A stretch of 64,000 nt of DNA from Cordylochernes scorpioides. Taxonomy: Eukaryota > Arthropoda > Arachnida > Pseudoscorpiones > Chernetidae. Numbering within the stretch: position 1 is the first letter of the stretch; each line of letters starts with the position of its first letter. Shown here piece by piece: positions 18,668 through 29,962 of the stretch. The position numbers and the translations under genes are program-made. The stretch lies in assembly GCA_030710605.1 (NCBI GenBank), contig CP092872.1, positions 11,343,691 to 11,407,690 of the forward strand. Direction: 5' to 3'. The notes beneath the pieces were generated by a model. It worked only from the letters and a program-made list of their open reading frames with translations, was not told the origin of the DNA and did no database searches.

Positions 18668-19324
18668 CTAGCGGACCCGGCCACGCCTTGCAGTGGCTAA
18701 TTTCTAATATGTTACATTAACATTAGACTAAACTATTCAGTACAGTAGAGTCAATATTCACTTATAAAGATAAAAATGTTTTAGCAGATCGAAAGCCCAA
18801 CGGGATTGAGAATGGAACGTTACGCTAAAATTCGAAAGTGATTTTTATATATATAGATAATATAGCCCTTCATTATAAGATGGATGTAGTTCCCGGAGGG
18901 CACCCGCGAGGTCACTCTGCCCCCGCGCAACTGTCCAACCGGGAGCGCCCCGCGCCGTCAAAATCGGCACGCGTTCTAGAGGGCGCTGCTCGGCCGTCAG
19001 CCGGGAGATCTCATTTACTCGGTGGGGGGGCGGGGGGGGGGGGGGGGCAGGGAGGTCACGTGCTGCGCCGGCAGCCAATCGTCGCGCGCCGCCATCCCCC
19101 GTCTGCCGCGAGAGGGGCGCAGATTGCGAGTGAATTTACGTTTTATTGTAAATAAAAATGCAACGAAAGGTTTTTTCTAAAGAGTAATTAGCCATAAACC
19201 ATCCCGGTAGTATACTAAACATCTTCCCAAAGTTTCATCACGATTGGTTGAGCGATGTAGAAGATTATCACTCACGGACGGACCAACGGACCAACCAACA
19301 AACATCCATTTTTATATATATAGA
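18668..19324 (-). mobile_element. Helitron with GC-rich cargo, minus strand
   Basis: It starts TCTATATATATAAAAATGGA at 19324 and ends CTAG at 18671-18668, following a GC-rich stem (CCACTGCAAGGCGTGG). It sits between host A and T on that strand. The interior 18880-19130 holds the same GC-rich island as the Helitron at 5887-6512, including GATGGATGTAGTTCCCGGAG and a long G run. No protein is convincing. Confidence 0.8.
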
Positions 19325-19659
19325 TTAACATATTATCAATTTCGATTTTTTTGACACTTTGTAAACTTTCCTCTCATTGATTCTTCTGTAATTTAATCAA
19401 TGTAAATTTGTTCTTGTCTTAAGTTAATTGCTGTGTCATCCTGAAATTTGTTTTTCCTTATTTTCTACGTTACAATATTTTATACACATATATATTTCTA
19501 TTAGTTTTTAACCTCTATTTTAAATATGATAATATATTAACATATGTGCAAAAATATAAAATAATATAAATTATTGATTCATAGTAATACATTTTAAAAA
19601 TAGAGAAATCCATATTTAAATCATTAGATAATAAAAAGGTATATATTGGATTTAATAAA

Positions 19660-19995
19660 AGATTTATTTGCTAATATTTCGGTTGGCTGAACGCCAACCT
19701 TTATCAAGGCATTATATTTTTGTATAAACAAACTCAGCGCCGCATAGTGTTATAATATTACAGTTGAAATAATTTTTAAAATGCAAAGTAGTTGTTAATC
19801 ATTTTTGCTTGCACAATTTCCACCACCTACTTCGTATTTTTAAAATTATTTCAACTGTTATATTATAACACTATGCCTCGCTGAGTTTGTTCATACAAAA
19901 ATGTAATACCTTGATAAAGGTTTGGCGTTCAGCCAACCGAAATATTGGTAAATAAATCTTTTATTAAATCCAATATATGTATTTTTATTATCTAA
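19660..19995. repeat. Family B inverted pair
   Basis: GCTAATATTTCGGTTGGCTG at 19671 is mirrored by CAGCCAACCGAAATATTGGT at 19930. Inner arms CAGTTGAAATAATTTTTAAA and TTTAAAATTATTTCAACTG also mirror. The plus arm reads TTGATAA, GGTTTGGC..GCCAACC (paired), GAAATATT, a hammerhead-like layout with an ATAT palindrome where stem III would be. Two core bases deviate (C3, G8). Confidence 0.75.
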
Positions 19996-20269
19996 TAGTA
20001 ATATTATTTTGAAAGATCAAGTTTAACACACCAAGCTTTCGGAGATAGGTTTCTTTTGAAACATTTTAATTCCCAAATCTCTATCTTTCAGGTATGTAAT
20101 CCCTTATACAGGAGAAAAACTCCTTTAAAGAGTTTTTTTTTTTTGTAATTTTGATTTCAAATATTAAAAAACGTCTATGACAAAAAAAAAGATTGATAAA
20201 TGTATATCTTAATGAAATTAATGCAAACACACACACGCTCACACAAATTATTATTTTCATATATATATA

Positions 20270-20428
20270 CAGTTAAACTTGTCTTTAGCGCCCACTCTTG
20301 GGACTCACCAAATAGGGTGCTATAGACAGGCCACTTTTAATGTAAATCGTAGCGTACTACGTATTTAAAATCGGGCGCTATAGAGAGGGAGGCGCTATTT
20401 AGATGGGCGCTATAGACAGGTTTAACTG
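20270..20428. mobile_element. TIR MITE (CAGTTAAAC family), copy 1
   Basis: The termini CAGTTAAACTTGTCT and AGACAGGTTTAACTG are inverted and abut TA on both sides. GCGCTATAGA motifs repeat throughout the 159 bp. No transposase. The TIR and TA duplication indicate mobilisation by a Tc1/mariner/pogo-type transposase. Confidence 0.9.
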
Positions 20429-20466
20429 TATCGGTAAAAATTCTCAGGCAATGTATTTCAGATATA

Positions 20467-20643
20467 CAGTTGAACCTGTCTATAGCGCCCCCTCTTGGGA
20501 CTCACCAAAATAAGGTACTATAGAGATGAGGTGCTATAGACAGGTCACTTTTAATGTAAAATGTTTACATTTTAGTGTTTAAAATCGGGCGCTATAGAGA
20601 GGAAGGCATTATTTAGAGGAGGCGCTATAGACAGGTGTAACTG
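20467..20643. mobile_element. TIR MITE (CAGTTAAAC family), copy 2
   Basis: The termini CAGTTGAACCTGTCTATAGC and GCTATAGACAGGTGTAACTG are inverted with flanking TA. 177 bp. It lies 38 bp from copy 1 in the same orientation. Confidence 0.9.
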
Positions 20644-20649
20644 TATATA

Positions 20650-21060
20650 TAATATTATATATTTTAAAAGTAGAAATATAATATTATAAGTTGCGTTTCT
20701 CCCAGTTAAATTCAATCGAAAATGGTACAAATATTATCTAAATAATATCGTTTTTTTTTTATTATTTTATTATAAATTATTTTATTTATTTACAACGTGG
20801 GGGAATTTCTACAAATAAAAATGCAGTTTATTACTCCGCAATTAGGTTTTTAGAAACAATCGTAAAAAATTACATTCATATTTCCATTCGACATTATTGG
20901 ATAAAATGCCATTTCAAAGCTACACGGAAACATTAAGGGAATGGAACATAAATGGAGGATTTTCTTTCAGCGAAACATTAGCTGCTGCTGTAATTATTTT
21001 CTTCGGTCTCAAAATAACTGTGGATAATATATAACTCTGTGCTATAAATGTAGACTGGGG
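20650..21060. other. AT-rich sequence, nothing recognised
   Basis: No coding, RNA or bounded repeat signal is visible before the tandem array. Confidence 0.55.
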
Positions 21061-21061
21061 A

Positions 21062-22545
21062 TGTTACATACTGTAGCTACATGTTATAGATGGTTATATG
21101 TGTGGTTTAACCTTTGTATATAGATTTGTATATTGTGAAATCATCAAATATTCCTATAACACGTGTATTTCTGACGTCTTCCACTTTCTTATTCTTATAA
21201 AATTACATTCAATGGTTACATACTGTAGCTACATGTTATAGATGGTTATATGTGTGTTTTAACCTTTGTATATTGGTTAGTATATTGTGAAATCATCAAA
21301 TATCACTATAACACGTGTATTTCTGACGTCTTTCACTTTCTTATTCTCATAAAATTACAGTCAATGGTTACATAGTATAGCTACATGTTATAGATGGTTA
21401 TATGTGTTAATTATCCTTTTTTATATAGATTAGTATATTGTGAAATCATCAAATATAACATGTGTATTTCTGACGTCTTTTAGATTCCAGATTATTATAA
21501 TTCCTTATTCTTATAATTAAAATCTGTAGTTACATACTGTAGCTACATGTTATAGATGGCTACATGTGTTTTAACCTTTGTATATAGATTTGTATATTGT
21601 GAAATCATCAAATATTCCTAAAACACTTACATTTCTGACGTCTTTTAGATTCCAGATTAGTATAATTCCTTATTCTTATAATTGAAATCTGTAGTTACAT
21701 ACTGTAGCTACATGTTATAGATGGTTATATGTGTGAATTAACCTTTGTATATAGATTTTTATATTGTGAAATCATCAAATATTCCTTTAACTCGTGTATT
21801 TCTGACGTCCTTTAGAATCCAGGGGTTGATAGAGTTTTTTAAACAACTATCTGTAAAATTTTCTTATTAATATAAAATTACAGTCAATGGTTACATACTG
21901 TAGTTACATGTTATAGATGGTTATATGTGTGATTTAACCTTTTTTATATAGTTTGGTTTGTTGTGAAATCATCAAATATTCCTATAACACGTGTATTTCT
22001 GACGTCTTTAGATTCCAGGGTTTGATAGAGTTTTTTGAACAACTCTCTGTAAACTTTTATTATTCTACTAATTGTAATGAATGTTACAATCTGTAGCTAC
22101 ATGTTATAGATGGTTATATATGTGTTTTAACCTTTGTATATAGATTCGTATATTGTGGAATCATCAAATATTCCTATAACACGTGTATTTCTGACGTCTT
22201 TAGATTCAAGGGTTGATAGAGTTTTTTGAACAACTCTCTGTAAACTTTTATTATTCTACTAATTGTAATGAATGTTACAATCTGTAGCTACATGTTATAG
22301 ATGGTTATATATGTGTTTTAACCTTTTTATATAGATTAGTATATTGTGTGAAATCATTTAATATAACGCGTGTATTTCTGACGTATTTCAGATTCCAGGG
22401 GTTAATAGAGTTTTTGAACAACTTTCTGTAAACCTTTATTATTCTTCTAATTGTAATGAATGTTACATACTATAGCTACATGTTGCAAATGGAATAAGGT
22501 TTTTTAAACCTTTTTTTAATATAGTTTAGTATATTGTGGCGTAGA
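21062..22545. repeat. Tandem array, nine units of 150-197 bp
   Basis: Units begin near 21062, 21213, 21366, 21529, 21692, 21889, 22082, 22272 and 22460 with GTAGCTACATGTTATAGATG. Each carries TTGTGAAATCATCAAATAT, an ACACGTGTATTTCTGACGTC block and an AT-rich linker. The first four or five units are about 150-165 bp. The later ones gain a GATAGAGTTTTTTGAACAAC block and reach about 190 bp, so two unit classes are ordered along the array. A stray partial unit lies at 22765-22805. Confidence 0.92.
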
Positions 22546-22799
22546 AATCAAGTCTTGGAATATGTGAAGGTATTTATTGATGACGTCAGTACGACAAGTC
22601 GACAATTATCAACAACTCAACAAAACTATCTACAGCTAGAGAATCTTGAGCAAGCACGCAAAGAAATATTTCAATCATTATTTTGTATTGAATAATTAAA
22701 TTAAATCTGTTTCCAAATATTTTCATTGAATAATTAAATTAAATAATAAATTATTTTTTCGCCACAATATTGTGAAATTATCATTCCTATAACACGTGT

Positions 22800-23062
22800 A
22801 ATTCTGAACACGTACACGTTTCGGAATGTTGGCCCTTGTCAGCGTGGTGCAAGCTGTACCTTAACGACCAAAATAATTGGGTCATTCAGACATCCTGAAA
22901 AATCATGAAACGGGTAGTTAAGACCATAAGTATGTGAGAACGCTAAACAATGTGAAAGAAATAGTACAAATGTGATATTGTACTGGGATAAGGATGGATA
23001 AATTAAGAAAAGCTATCAGAAACTCTCATTTGCACGATAAGAAGATGCCTTTTTCTTAATAT
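22800..23062 (-). repeat. Family C/D-type repeat with degraded hammerhead
   Basis: On the minus strand, 22860-22810 reads CCACG, CTGACAA, GGGCCAACATTCC, GAAACGTGTA, CGTG. This parallels the family D ribozyme but has A at the essential G8 position and a poorly paired stem II. It is followed by the family C blocks ATAGTACAAATGTGATATTG and TTGCACGATAAGAAGATGCC. It links family C to the hammerhead-bearing family D. Confidence 0.7.
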
Positions 23063-23097
23063 ATTCAAAAGGTTTTATTAAATTAAATAGGTAAATT

Positions 23098-23514
23098 GGT
23101 AATGATCTGGCAGACTCTCTGGCAAAGGCTGGAGCTCTTGGCCTACCTGAAGCAAGAGAATCTACCACCCAACTAGACGAAAGAGACCTCCTCCGTACCA
23201 TAAAAACCCAATGCCTGCAGGAATGGAAATCTGATGCTGCACATGACTGGTACAGAGCAGGAGGGACAAGCACCGGTTCTGTCCTCCCAAGAGAACAACA
23301 GTCTTTGATTTCCAGACTTAAGTCTGGTCATCTACGGACAATGACTTTCCAGAATGGTTGCAAGGTTTTCCCACTATGTACTAAATGCAATTCTCAGCCT
23401 GCAACCCCAAAACATATTATTGACTGTATTGACTCATCCATTGATGAGCTCTACTCTTCCCCAGCAGACACCATCAAAAATCTCAAGCTTTACAAGCTTG
23501 ATACCTTAGTGTGA
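23098..23514 (+). pseudogene. LINE ORF2 C-terminus (RNase H end and zinc knuckle), 5' truncated
   Basis: An open frame of 138 codons with no start, beginning abruptly at GND.ADSLAKAGA, the last catalytic segment of a non-LTR RNase H domain. It continues through LISRLKSGHLRTMTFQ to a Cys/His knuckle (CTKCNSQPATPKHIIDC) and ends ..LYKLDTLV. This layout is common in arthropod, especially spider, LINEs. The stop is followed by ATTGAGTGGAGATAAG and an (AAG)n tail, so it is a typical 5'-truncated insertion. The listed internal Met near 23305 is not a real start. Confidence 0.88.
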
Positions 23515-23649
23515 TTGAGTGGAGATAAGAAAGAAGAAGAAGAAATAGTACAATGTCATCAGTTTCTGTTCATGATAAAAATATCATTGGACACGAAAGC
23601 TAAAATAGGGAAGGATTTTTTTTAGGATAATTTATATCTTCCAATGTGT

Positions 23650-23835
23650 GTGGTGAGACATTTTGACAATTTTCTACTGCTCTTAATACAATGATAAATT
23701 AATGGGAGGGCCTGGCTCCGCCCGGAGTGGATTCGCCCGTTCAATCTACCATTATACTGTAATATTGCACTGGGATGTTTTAACTTTATACCGATACTGA
23801 AACTAAACTCTTATAAAATGCATTTTAAATAAACT
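23650..23835. repeat. Family F fragment
   Basis: CAATTTTCTACTGCTCTTA and AATGGGAGGGCCTGGCTC match family F, but the hammerhead-like core is deleted (GCTCCGCCCGGAG in its place). Confidence 0.65.
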
Positions 23836-24113
23836 ATGAGGACAAAAAAAACTTTGAGAACAGTTTTTTTTTTTGCTTATCTCTATTACACGTGACAATT
23901 AAACAACTTTATTGACATCTCGTCAATCTTTACACTCAAAGGGAGTTATAAGGTAATAATAATGGTAGGAATGAAGAGAGATATTTACAATCGACGTAGC
24001 CCTCTCCGAGGGCACGTCATGATCAGGAGCTTAAAGCCGCCTTGAATCTAGACAGATCCCTGCCATTTGTGGATTTCATGTTCGGAACATGTTTGATGAT
24101 AATGCCGAATTAC

Positions 24114-24412
24114 ACTCTATTACACGTGGTACAGGCCATGAAAATCATGGTTGATAGAAGGCGACTGCTTTTACTGTAAGTGCACCACATGTCTTCACAC
24201 GTGAAAAGCAGTTCGACTTTGCACTTACAAATAAATATGCCAGAGCCCCGTTTGGTTACTTGCACTCGCTGGTGGGGTTGGACTTTTGCAAGAATAGGGG
24301 GACATTAAGCATTTTTTTTATCAGAAAAAAAGTGTCCAATGCGGGAATCGAATCAGGGTCGTAGTGGTCGTAAATCAACGGTTTAGACCAGCCTTCAACC
24401 GACCCCCATCTT
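24114..24412 (-). repeat. SINE1, full length
   Basis: On the minus strand the tRNA-like head lies at about 24412-24345 with the B-box region GATTCGATTCCCGC, followed by the standard body and the tail GCCTGTACCACGTGTAATAG. Confidence 0.8.
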
Positions 24413-24422
24413 GAGAACAGTA

Positions 24423-24923
24423 TCTATATTAATAAAATGCAAATTTCATAAGTGTTGTTCGCTAAAAACTTTCGTTACAATGCATCAATTTCGACCAAAT
24501 TTTCAACATTTATGTAAAACGAGATGGAGCAGGTTTTGCTTAACATCAAAATATTTTTCCTAACATTAACATGCGTAACTTCGCTGTTATCGATTAAATA
24601 CAAAAAAAATCAACAGAGTTAATTTTATTTATATATAAATACAAAAAAAATTCAACAGAGTTAATTTTTTTTTACATACTAGCTAATAATCTCAATCTAA
24701 AAAAATATTCAAAACAAGCAATTTTAAGATAACACCATATGTAAAACAGTCGGCCAAGAAAACAACAACGATATTACATCTTTCTCACATATTCACACAC
24801 TATCTTGATTAATAATTAAAACTAATCTTTAACATTGTTTATTATACTTCATAATATATAATATTCGTTAGGCAAACTTTCACTCGGATAAAACCCGGGC
24901 GAAGCCGGGTACACATCCGCTAG
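24423..24923 (+). mobile_element. Non-autonomous Helitron
   Basis: It starts TCTATATTAATAAAATGC and ends CCCGGGCGAAGCCGGG then TACACATCCGCTAG, with host A before and T after. About 500 bp. The interior TTCGACCAAATTTTCAACAT matches Helitron conserved wording at 5980. There is no Rep/helicase. Confidence 0.85.
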
Positions 24924-25327
24924 TAAATACATATAATTATAAATATATAATATACTCTAGCATTTTTTTTACTTTCCGCAAACAGAAATTGAAGGTTCTT
25001 TTTTAAATATTATTATTTAACTTGTGTTCGATGTGGGGCGAAAAAAAAGCTTATAATATTTAGAGCTATTACTTCATAATATTGTCAAGAAGCTCCATCA
25101 AGATGGGACACCTATCAATCATCCCTGGACCCCGGGGGGACCACAGGTGTGAGGGATTCTCGGAATCTGATCTGCAAATAAGGAAAACGGGACGGTGGCT
25201 GACGCCGCTCATTATTATTATTTTTACCTTGGGATAAGTTGTTTTTATCACCTGACTCTCTCTCCCTATAAATACTCTTGTAAATAATTTTATTGGAGAA
25301 CTAGAAGGTAAATACCCACCTTTATAA

Positions 25328-25427
25328 NNNNNNNNNNNNNNNNNNNNNNNNNNNNNNNNNNNNNNNNNNNNNNNNNNNNNNNNNNNNNNNNNNNNNNNNN
25401 NNNNNNNNNNNNNNNNNNNNNNNNNNN
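25328..25427. other. Assembly gap (100 N)
   Basis: Exactly 100 undetermined bases. Confidence 0.99.
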
Positions 25428-25429
25428 TA

Positions 25430-25920
25430 AATTAATTATCCCCAAATTTGCCCTTGCTTTATTTATCTCCGCGACAATATTTTCACAGCAGGAAGGAACA
25501 TCAAGGAGAAAGGAGTTTCTATGATTTTAAGATCGTGTTATACAAGTTTGTATTCATGTGTAAAGAATAAAGTAAAGAGATTGGTGTCCAAGAAATGTCC
25601 AGTAGTTCTCCAAGAAATGTCCAGTAGTTAGAATGCCTATCTCCACCGTATCTTGAGAGATAAGATGGATTTACGAGTAGAGATTGTCTTGATGAATGAT
25701 CTTCCCGTTCTTATCCTTGAATCTCGGCGTATCAAGAAATATTGGTCTTATACCTTAATTTATCACCTTCTGTTGGTCTTTCTGGCTCGTCGTAATGTCC
25801 TCTCTTATTGCTCCTTTATATATATATAGAGTGCATTCTTTTGGACAGAATACTGCACCTTTTTTGCATAATTAATTCGACGTTTGAAAGGGAATACTGC
25901 ACTTTTTTGGCATAATTACT
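25430..25920. other. Intergenic, nothing recognised
   Basis: There is a short direct repeat, GTCCAAGAAATGTCCAGTAG / CTCCAAGAAATGTCCAGTAG (25588-25630). No gene or known repeat. Confidence 0.5.
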
Positions 25921-25924
25921 TCGA

Positions 25925-26085
25925 AAGTACTACAACTCTGAAAGATATTACAGTGACCTTTATTGAAGACACACGAAATAACCAAGTGAGAACAAAATTG
26001 CCTCTGTCTCCTTAAAAAAAAAAAAAAAACAGACGACCGGTGACATCAAAGACTTTCCATTTCCTTAAGTTTTGTCCATGGGTGT
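25925..26085. mobile_element. MITE M3 fragment (GGACAAAACTTAAGGAA ends)
   Basis: TCTGAAAGATATTACAGTGA, the ACACACGA(A/G)ATAACCAAGTG block, an A run, GACATCAAAGACTTTCCA and the end TTAAGTTTTGTCCATGGGTG match the M3 family. Copies are at 40917-41165, 49262-49545, 53080-53240 and 56995-57200. The left terminus is missing here. Confidence 0.7.
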
Positions 26086-26354
26086 ATAGGAACAGAATAA
26101 AAATGCAATAGTTGTAGTGATATGGTAGATTAAATTAACGAAATTTCTGGGATGGTTCACCACTGATGAGCTAACTTTCTGAAATATATCTTCATTGTTT
26201 ATTTTTTTGAATTGGGTTAATACGAGAGGGAGATTCAAAGAATTAGCGATTAATAATTTATATTTCACATACAGATGGCAGTATGTGCTTTGTTTTCTAA
26301 TACTACAATAATATTTACAAACTAAAATTCACACAAACAGTATAAATGTAAAAA

Positions 26355-26675
26355 AAAAAAAAATAGTACAAATGTGATATTGTACTGGGATAAGGTACAT
26401 ACATTGAGAAAAAAGGCATCTCCTTATCGTGCAACTGAAAGATGCTGATGGCTTGCGCCATCTATCGGAATAAATATAAACTATTTTCGTTGATTTTTAA
26501 TTATTCCAGAAACGCGTCAGTTGTTAGATTTTCTTGATTAATCAAGAATGGGTATTTGGCCAATACTGGAATAATTAAAAAATCAACGAGAATAGTTTAT
26601 ATTTATTCCGATAGATGGCGCAAGCCATCAGCAACTTTCAGTTGCACGATAAGGATATGTATTTTTCTTAGTTTA
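26355..26675. repeat. Family C inverted pair
   Basis: GGCATCTCCTTATCGTGCAA..GCGCCATCTATCGGAATAAA on the left is mirrored by TTTATTCCGATAGATGGCGC..TTGCACGATAAGGATATG on the right. The centre keeps AAACGCG and TCAG, the collapsed remnant of a family D-like hammerhead, and TTTTCTTGATTAATCAAGAA. Confidence 0.85.
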
Positions 26676-26689
26676 AAGTTAATCTCCCA

Positions 26690-27415
26690 TTAATACTCTT
26701 ATCAATATAAACAATTTATATCAAACGAAACAACAGAAATATAACAAAAAATTATTTATTTGCATACACTGTTACATACACACAGATATAAACACATTTT
26801 AACTACTTTAAACCCTAAAATGTTACTATATAGTAAAAAATATGAAGGAAATAAAATTTTTAAAGAAGCAGACAAGTTAAAAGTCTCGTATGATCTATTT
26901 TTCTCGCTATCGTTTGATCAAAATTGTACCGCCTGGTTTGCAGCGCTCTGTGATATTTTAAAAGTGTTATAAAGGAAATTCCAGCAGCCGTTTCTATCTA
27001 GAATTCATTGAATAAACAGAAAATATTTCTCGCTAGCAGGAATCATTCCTTTTTCTTCTCGCATACTGGACATCCCCTCTATTTTTGTTTACAAGCTATT
27101 GGCGGAGTTTTTGTTTACATTTCCTTTTTAGGGATTCAATTTGTTACAAGCAGCCATTTCTTTCCGCCTAACAGATTTGTTTACAACGTTATCGTTTGGT
27201 TCTAATATCCTATTTTTATCTTCTGCGTTTTTTTTTTTCATGTTGACTTTTTATTTTTTTTATTGGTGAACATTTTCTTTTTCGACATATTATTCTTTTC
27301 CTATACTCACACTTTTTTTATATCATTATAAATATTCACGCTTAAATGGCACTATATTTTAATATGAATTATTTTTAAGTTAAATATTTTTAAAATCATC
27401 AAGATATACATATAT
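26690..27415. other. AT-rich sequence, no gene recognised
   Basis: Two short open frames (26760-26972 and 27008-27205) exist but show no domain, no Kozak-plus-splice context and low-complexity composition. I do not support them as genes. Confidence 0.5.
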
Positions 27416-27485
27416 ATATTTATATAGTGCTCGTGGTCAGGAAATGCCTTCTTTATTTTTAATATACATATATAATACATATATA

Positions 27486-28370
27486 TGGTAATTTAAAACA
27501 ACAACCTCATATGGTGTAGATAACTTATAACAAGATTGCCATGTTGTATATAGAGACACATCTATAAGTAATTATGCGCATGATTAATCTGTGTCTTTAC
27601 ATCACCCTATGTAATGTAATTTGTACAAAGTGGATAAATAAATAAAATCTGTAATAGATTTAAGAGTTGAGCTAAAGCAGAGATCGAGCATAGTATTGCC
27701 AAAACAACAGTCTAAAGATGGAACTCATAAATCAGGTAGATTTACAATTCCCACAAACAAGGCCACCCACACTGTCACATGTGGTGGAATGCAGAGACCC
27801 CTCTCACACCTGGACAGGCCAAGGCCCCCCCTTTTCTCAGAAACGCCCATGTCACATAAGGTCACCCCGTCTTTAACCTATAAATCATCACCTTACAGTG
27901 GCTTGACAGCTCAGTACAGTTCAGTCAGTTGAGTTTAGTTCACCCTTAGCGTCAGCTCACGTCGGTCGTATGTTATGTCGACCTCCTCCAACATGTAGTT
28001 AGGAAGAACTCGTCTATCTCCATCTTTTCGCTCCTAGCTCAGCTTTTATCTGTTAACGGAACTTTCTTAGTGTAACTGTGTCTTCGTTTTTTGTGTGGAT
28101 ATCCCAGCTTTCCACTCTGCCTCGACCACGACTGCCTGTATTTTGTGAGAACTTTTAAAGGTCTTCCAAGGTGCAGAGAGGTACTGGAAAACTCTACATC
28201 CTGACTGTTCCTCTTGGTCAACCCAGTACAACAAGAGCTACCAGGACTTCAACAACTATTATTTCAGTAGTCGACAGGATCTCTACAAAAGCTACTGGAA
28301 TTCTCATCATCTCATTACATGAGTCGACAGGATCTCATCACAGATAAGTCGACAGCAACTCATCATCACA
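27486..28370 (+). repeat. 885-bp direct repeat, left copy (LTR-like)
   Basis: It starts TGGTAATT and ends ATCACA. It contains AATAAATAAAATC (27640-27652), a promoter at 27878-27925, and repeated GTCGACAGGATCTC(T/A)(A/T)CA phrases near its end. It is nearly identical to 32307-33191. Confidence 0.9.
27878..27925 (+). promoter_or_regulatory. Pol II core promoter in the LTR-like repeat
   Basis: CTATAAAT at 27878-27885 lies about 30 bases before TCAGT motifs (27911 and 27921), which match the arthropod initiator. The same arrangement is in the right copy near 32700-32750. It predicts a transcript that runs through the repeat end into the internal region. Confidence 0.65.
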
Positions 28371-28436
28371 TTTAAGCCGACAGGATGACCAAAACGAAGG
28401 ATGACACAACGAAGAGGTAAGAAGACTGTTCAGATA

Positions 28437-28828
28437 GGAGGCGAGAAAGAGCGAAGATGGAGGAACAAGCCCGACCATTCCAACGAAACGTCCAAGCAAT
28501 CTCTCCCCCAAGATATTTACGAAAGAAACGCCGCCCCAACGGACTTCCGCATACCCGCTAACCGATCGCCAACGTCGGGAGCAAGCTGACCGCGCCAACG
28601 ACAGCCCCGATATTCCCGCAAGTCATGGAAACCGAGCAGCGATGTGGCCCAAACCCTGTGACAAGTTCCACACCTTCGACTTGACATCGTCGAAACAATG
28701 CTCAAGGCAACAAGCTACAATCAACTTCACAGATGCTACAAGCGTCTACAAGCTCTACATGGAGCGTCTTCAACGTCAGCAGGAATACAAGCCAAGACCA
28801 AGTTTCCTGACTGAACTTCCACACAACT
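28437..28828 (+). other. Possible exon in the LTR-bounded element
   Basis: A frame is open for about 130 codons, much less AT-rich than its surroundings, and ends at ACAACT followed by GTAAGT, a good splice donor. A second donor, GAG|GTAAGA, lies just upstream at 28415-28416 after a short MTKTKDDTTKR frame. The translation is basic and Ser/Pro/Gln-rich with no domain I recognise. It could be a degraded gag or a non-coding exon. Confidence 0.35.
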
Positions 28829-28879
28829 GTAAGTTTTTTAAAAAAACCTACCTTAACTTTATCCTCAAGTTCAAAACTT

Positions 28880-29960
28880 GATTCCCTATAAATTTTGTAT
28901 TTATATTTTCACTTTAAGCATTTTAAAATCAATTTTTACCTTTTTTATACCATTTTTTAATTCAATTTTTAAAACTTTCACATTTTCATTTATCAAATTT
29001 ACTTTAATTTTTAATCAGATTATAAATTTCAAGTTATCACTCTCAATTTTACTTAAAAAAAAAAAAAAAAAATTTTCGCGCATCACGCTTTTTTACCATT
29101 TTTACTAATCTTACATGTCGTTCTTAAATTTATCTAAAATGGTACTATCCAAATATACAACTTGAAAAAAAAAAATCATTATTATTATTAAAAAAAAAAA
29201 AAAAATCTCATTCATCATAATTCTCAACTTATTTTTGTTTTACTTATTAGTTATCTTTATACCAAAAGACCAATATCTTTATCAATTCTTAAAATTTGGT
29301 AATGTTCACCATTTCAAGTAAACGCCACAATTCAAATTATTTTTGTCACTATCACGGCATTGCCTTTTTACAAGGAACATTTTCACGCTACCATAATCAA
29401 CGATCAAAAATATCAATTTTTAAATATAAATTAACATAGGTGAAACGCTTTTTTTTTTTAATTGTAAAAATCGGAAGATACAATATCTTCAAAAACGCCA
29501 CTAGGGAAAACAACTATCTTTCCCAAAACAAGTTAGGAATAAAGATTCACTCCACTTCACCGCCAGTAGCTAATTTAAGTCACAGCCTTCCAAAACGATT
29601 ACAATCGCTAATATTCGAGGATAAATACACTCCCTCATCTTTCCTTTTACATGCATAATTAATCAACCATACATCTCTCTCAACAAACGTTACAACACCC
29701 TCACACATCACTTTCTCCAATTGGCAACAATTTTTAGTGCGCGACTTAACACACAAATCCAAATCTTGAGCCACACAAGCCTCCACTTAACTCTATATCG
29801 TCGCCACAATAAAATAATTTCACATTAAACTTGCCAAATCCACTAACAGTCAAATATTCTCTCGATGTGTTTCATACCACAACCACCCATGACTTTATTA
29901 AATTTGTTATTCATGGTGAAACAGGTTAGATTTTGTACCAAATTATGACTTCACGTGACA
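28880..29960. other. AT-rich interior of the LTR-bounded element
   Basis: A/T homopolymers (29060-29080, 29165-29205) and low-complexity frames only. No recognisable protein. Confidence 0.5.
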
Positions 29961-29962
29961 CC

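Noticed and set aside
21062..22545. CRISPR-like array
   Set aside because: The repeat units are contiguous and 150-197 bp, with no short repeat/unique spacer pattern, in a eukaryotic context.
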